Position numbers and translations under genes: made by a program. Below are positions 63,197 to 64,000 of a stretch of DNA of 64,000 nucleotides, one piece after another; positions within the stretch are counted from its first letter, which is position 1; the number at the start of each line of letters is the position of its first letter. Below the pieces are notes generated by a model that was given only the letters and a program-made list of their open reading frames with translations, searched no databases and was not told where the DNA came from. Location: the NCBI GenBank assembly GCA_044508675.1, contig JBIQHF010000011.1:1-64000 (forward strand), given 5' to 3'. Source of the DNA: Raineyella sp044508675 (lineage in GTDB: Bacteria > Actinomycetota > Actinomycetes > Propionibacteriales > Propionibacteriaceae).

Positions 63197-64000
63197 CCTC
63201 CTGCTCAGGGGCGGTTCCTGCCTGGCCGGAAGGCGCCATGCCGGCGGCCCGACCGCGGGCGGCCACCACGGCGGCGAGCTTCATGCCCGCCTCGTCCACC
63301 ATCTCCTCGTCCACCACGATGGCGCCGACCGCTCCCCCGGCCTGCGAGGTCGCCTCGGCATAGCGGGCCATGATCCGCACCGCACGGTCGTACGAGGCCT
63401 GGTCCGGACAGAAGACCTGGTTGCCGGCGTCGATCTGTGCCGGGTGCAGCACCCACTTGCCGTCGTAGCCGAGCGCCGCGGAACGACGGGCGGACGCGAC
63501 GAACCCGTCCACGTCACGGATCGCCACGTACGGCCCGTCGATCGCCGCGAGGCCGTGGGCACGGGCCGCCACCAGGATGGTCATCAGTACGTGGTGGAAG
63601 GCATCGGCGATCTCGTAGCCGGCCGGCTGGGCGCCGATGTTCAGCCCGGGCATGCCCATCGAGGCCGCGAAGTCGCCCGGCCCGTACACCAGGGACCGCA
63701 TCCGGGCCGAGGCGCCGGCGATCGCCTCGGCGTTGAGCAGCCCGCGGGCGTCCTCGATCTGTGCCTCGATGCCGATCCGCCCGACCGGCAACCGGTGGGT
63801 GCGCTCCACCTGGGTGAGCAGCAGGTCGAGCGCCCGGATGTGGTCGGCGTCCTGCACCTTCGGCAGCACCAGGGCGTCGATGCGGCTTCCGGCCCCGGAC
63901 ACGACCGCGACCACGTCCTGGTAGGTCCACGAGGTGGTCCAGTCGTTGACCCGTACGGTCACCGTCGGCGCCGCCCAGTCCTTGTGCAGGTACTCCACGA
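63189..64000 (-). CDS. HpcH/HpaI aldolase/citrate lyase-like protein (CitE type), 5' end beyond window
   Basis: At least 270 residues are visible, with the start outside the window. The TIM-barrel features include RIDALVLPKVQDADHIRALD, IGIEAQIEDARGLLNA (metal glutamate) and LVYGPGDFAASMGM (metal aspartate), with GKWVLHPAQIDAGN near the end. These belong to CitE-like CoA lyases (citramalyl-CoA or malyl-CoA lyase types); the substrate is not resolved. The stop overlaps the next gene by 8 bases, so the two are coupled. Confidence 0.85.
   Translation of the reverse strand, partial: VEYLHKDWAAPTVTVRVNDWTTSWTYQDVVAVVSGAGSRIDALVLPKVQDADHIRALDLLLTQVERTHRLPVGRIGIEAQIEDARGLLNAEAIAGASARMRSLVYGPGDFAASMGMPGLNIGAQPAGYEIADAFHHVLMTILVAARAHGLAAIDGPYVAIRDVDGFVASARRSAALGYDGKWVLHPAQIDAGNQVFCPDQASYDRAVRIMARYAEATSQAGGAVGAIVVDEEMVDEAGMKLAAVVAARGRAAGMAPSGQAGTAPEQEDD

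Overview
The window is high-GC DNA with actinobacterial gene content and order: a mycothiol-type maleylpyruvate isomerase, an AMMECR1/MEMO1/radical-SAM trio, glnE with two type-I glutamine synthetases, NrtR-nadABC, a CoaE-GrpB fusion, and many GTG starts. Very frequent CGTACG and the gene set are compatible with a Propionibacteriaceae-like organism, but that family placement is inference. From general knowledge, the string ctaC, erpA, glycerate kinase, DUF3043, leucyl aminopeptidase, lipoyl E2, lipB, lipA, DUF4191, RDD, glnA, glnE, glnA2 and the zinc-ribbon coiled-coil gene matches a block kept in the same order in mycobacteria (about Rv2200c to Rv2229c).

Layout. 1-4100 (minus strand): start of ctaD, ctaC, erpA, and an operon pspA-pspAA-glycerate kinase. 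4336-12976: DUF3043, a small protein, pepA, a two-lipoyl E2 acyltransferase, coaE-grpB, lipB, lipA and DUF4191; lipoate synthesis sits beside a lipoylated enzyme. 12994-31714 looks like an accessory insert between DUF4191 and RDD/glnA: an ABC-F ATPase, a DHA2 exporter, the AmrS/AmrA/AmrB trio, an IclR-controlled 3-hydroxybenzoate/gentisate pathway (gentisate dioxygenase, fumarylpyruvate hydrolase, maleylpyruvate isomerase, 3-hydroxybenzoate 6-hydroxylase), an HprK/PqqD-like protein, two tandem Tat-exported paralogues under an AraC-type gene, a CBS protein and a Tag glycosylase that lacks zinc ligands.

31718-33731 returns to the core with RDD and glnA (GlnR-type operator). A second accessory stretch at 33910-46517 carries a TacA/TacT-like toxin-antitoxin pair, an esterase, a LigD polymerase-ligase, an AT-richer scar with a secreted protein and two broken genes that meet at one junction (39850-40757), ppk2, NrtR-nadABC and a 33-residue cysteine-rich protein. 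46550-51852 holds glnE, a maleylpyruvate isomerase/SCP2-like gene and glnA2, with a GlnR-like half-site before glnA2. 52595-64000 holds map, an orphan sugar-type ABC ATPase, RNase P RNA (minus strand), an RNase II/R exonuclease, the zinc-ribbon coiled-coil protein, a Bcr/CflA exporter, aminopeptidase P, CorA, a general-stress-17M-like membrane protein and a CitE-like lyase cut by the window edge.

The main functional themes are nitrogen control (GlnR-like boxes, adenylylatable GlnA1, GlnE, unmodified GlnA2), NAD synthesis control (a Nudix-dead NrtR and its operator), lipoylation, and gentisate-route aromatic degradation. The least understood parts are the Tat-paralogue/AraC/HprK-PqqD neighbourhood, the Amr trio, and the predicted pseudoknot-like terminator between the cysteine-rich gene and glnE.
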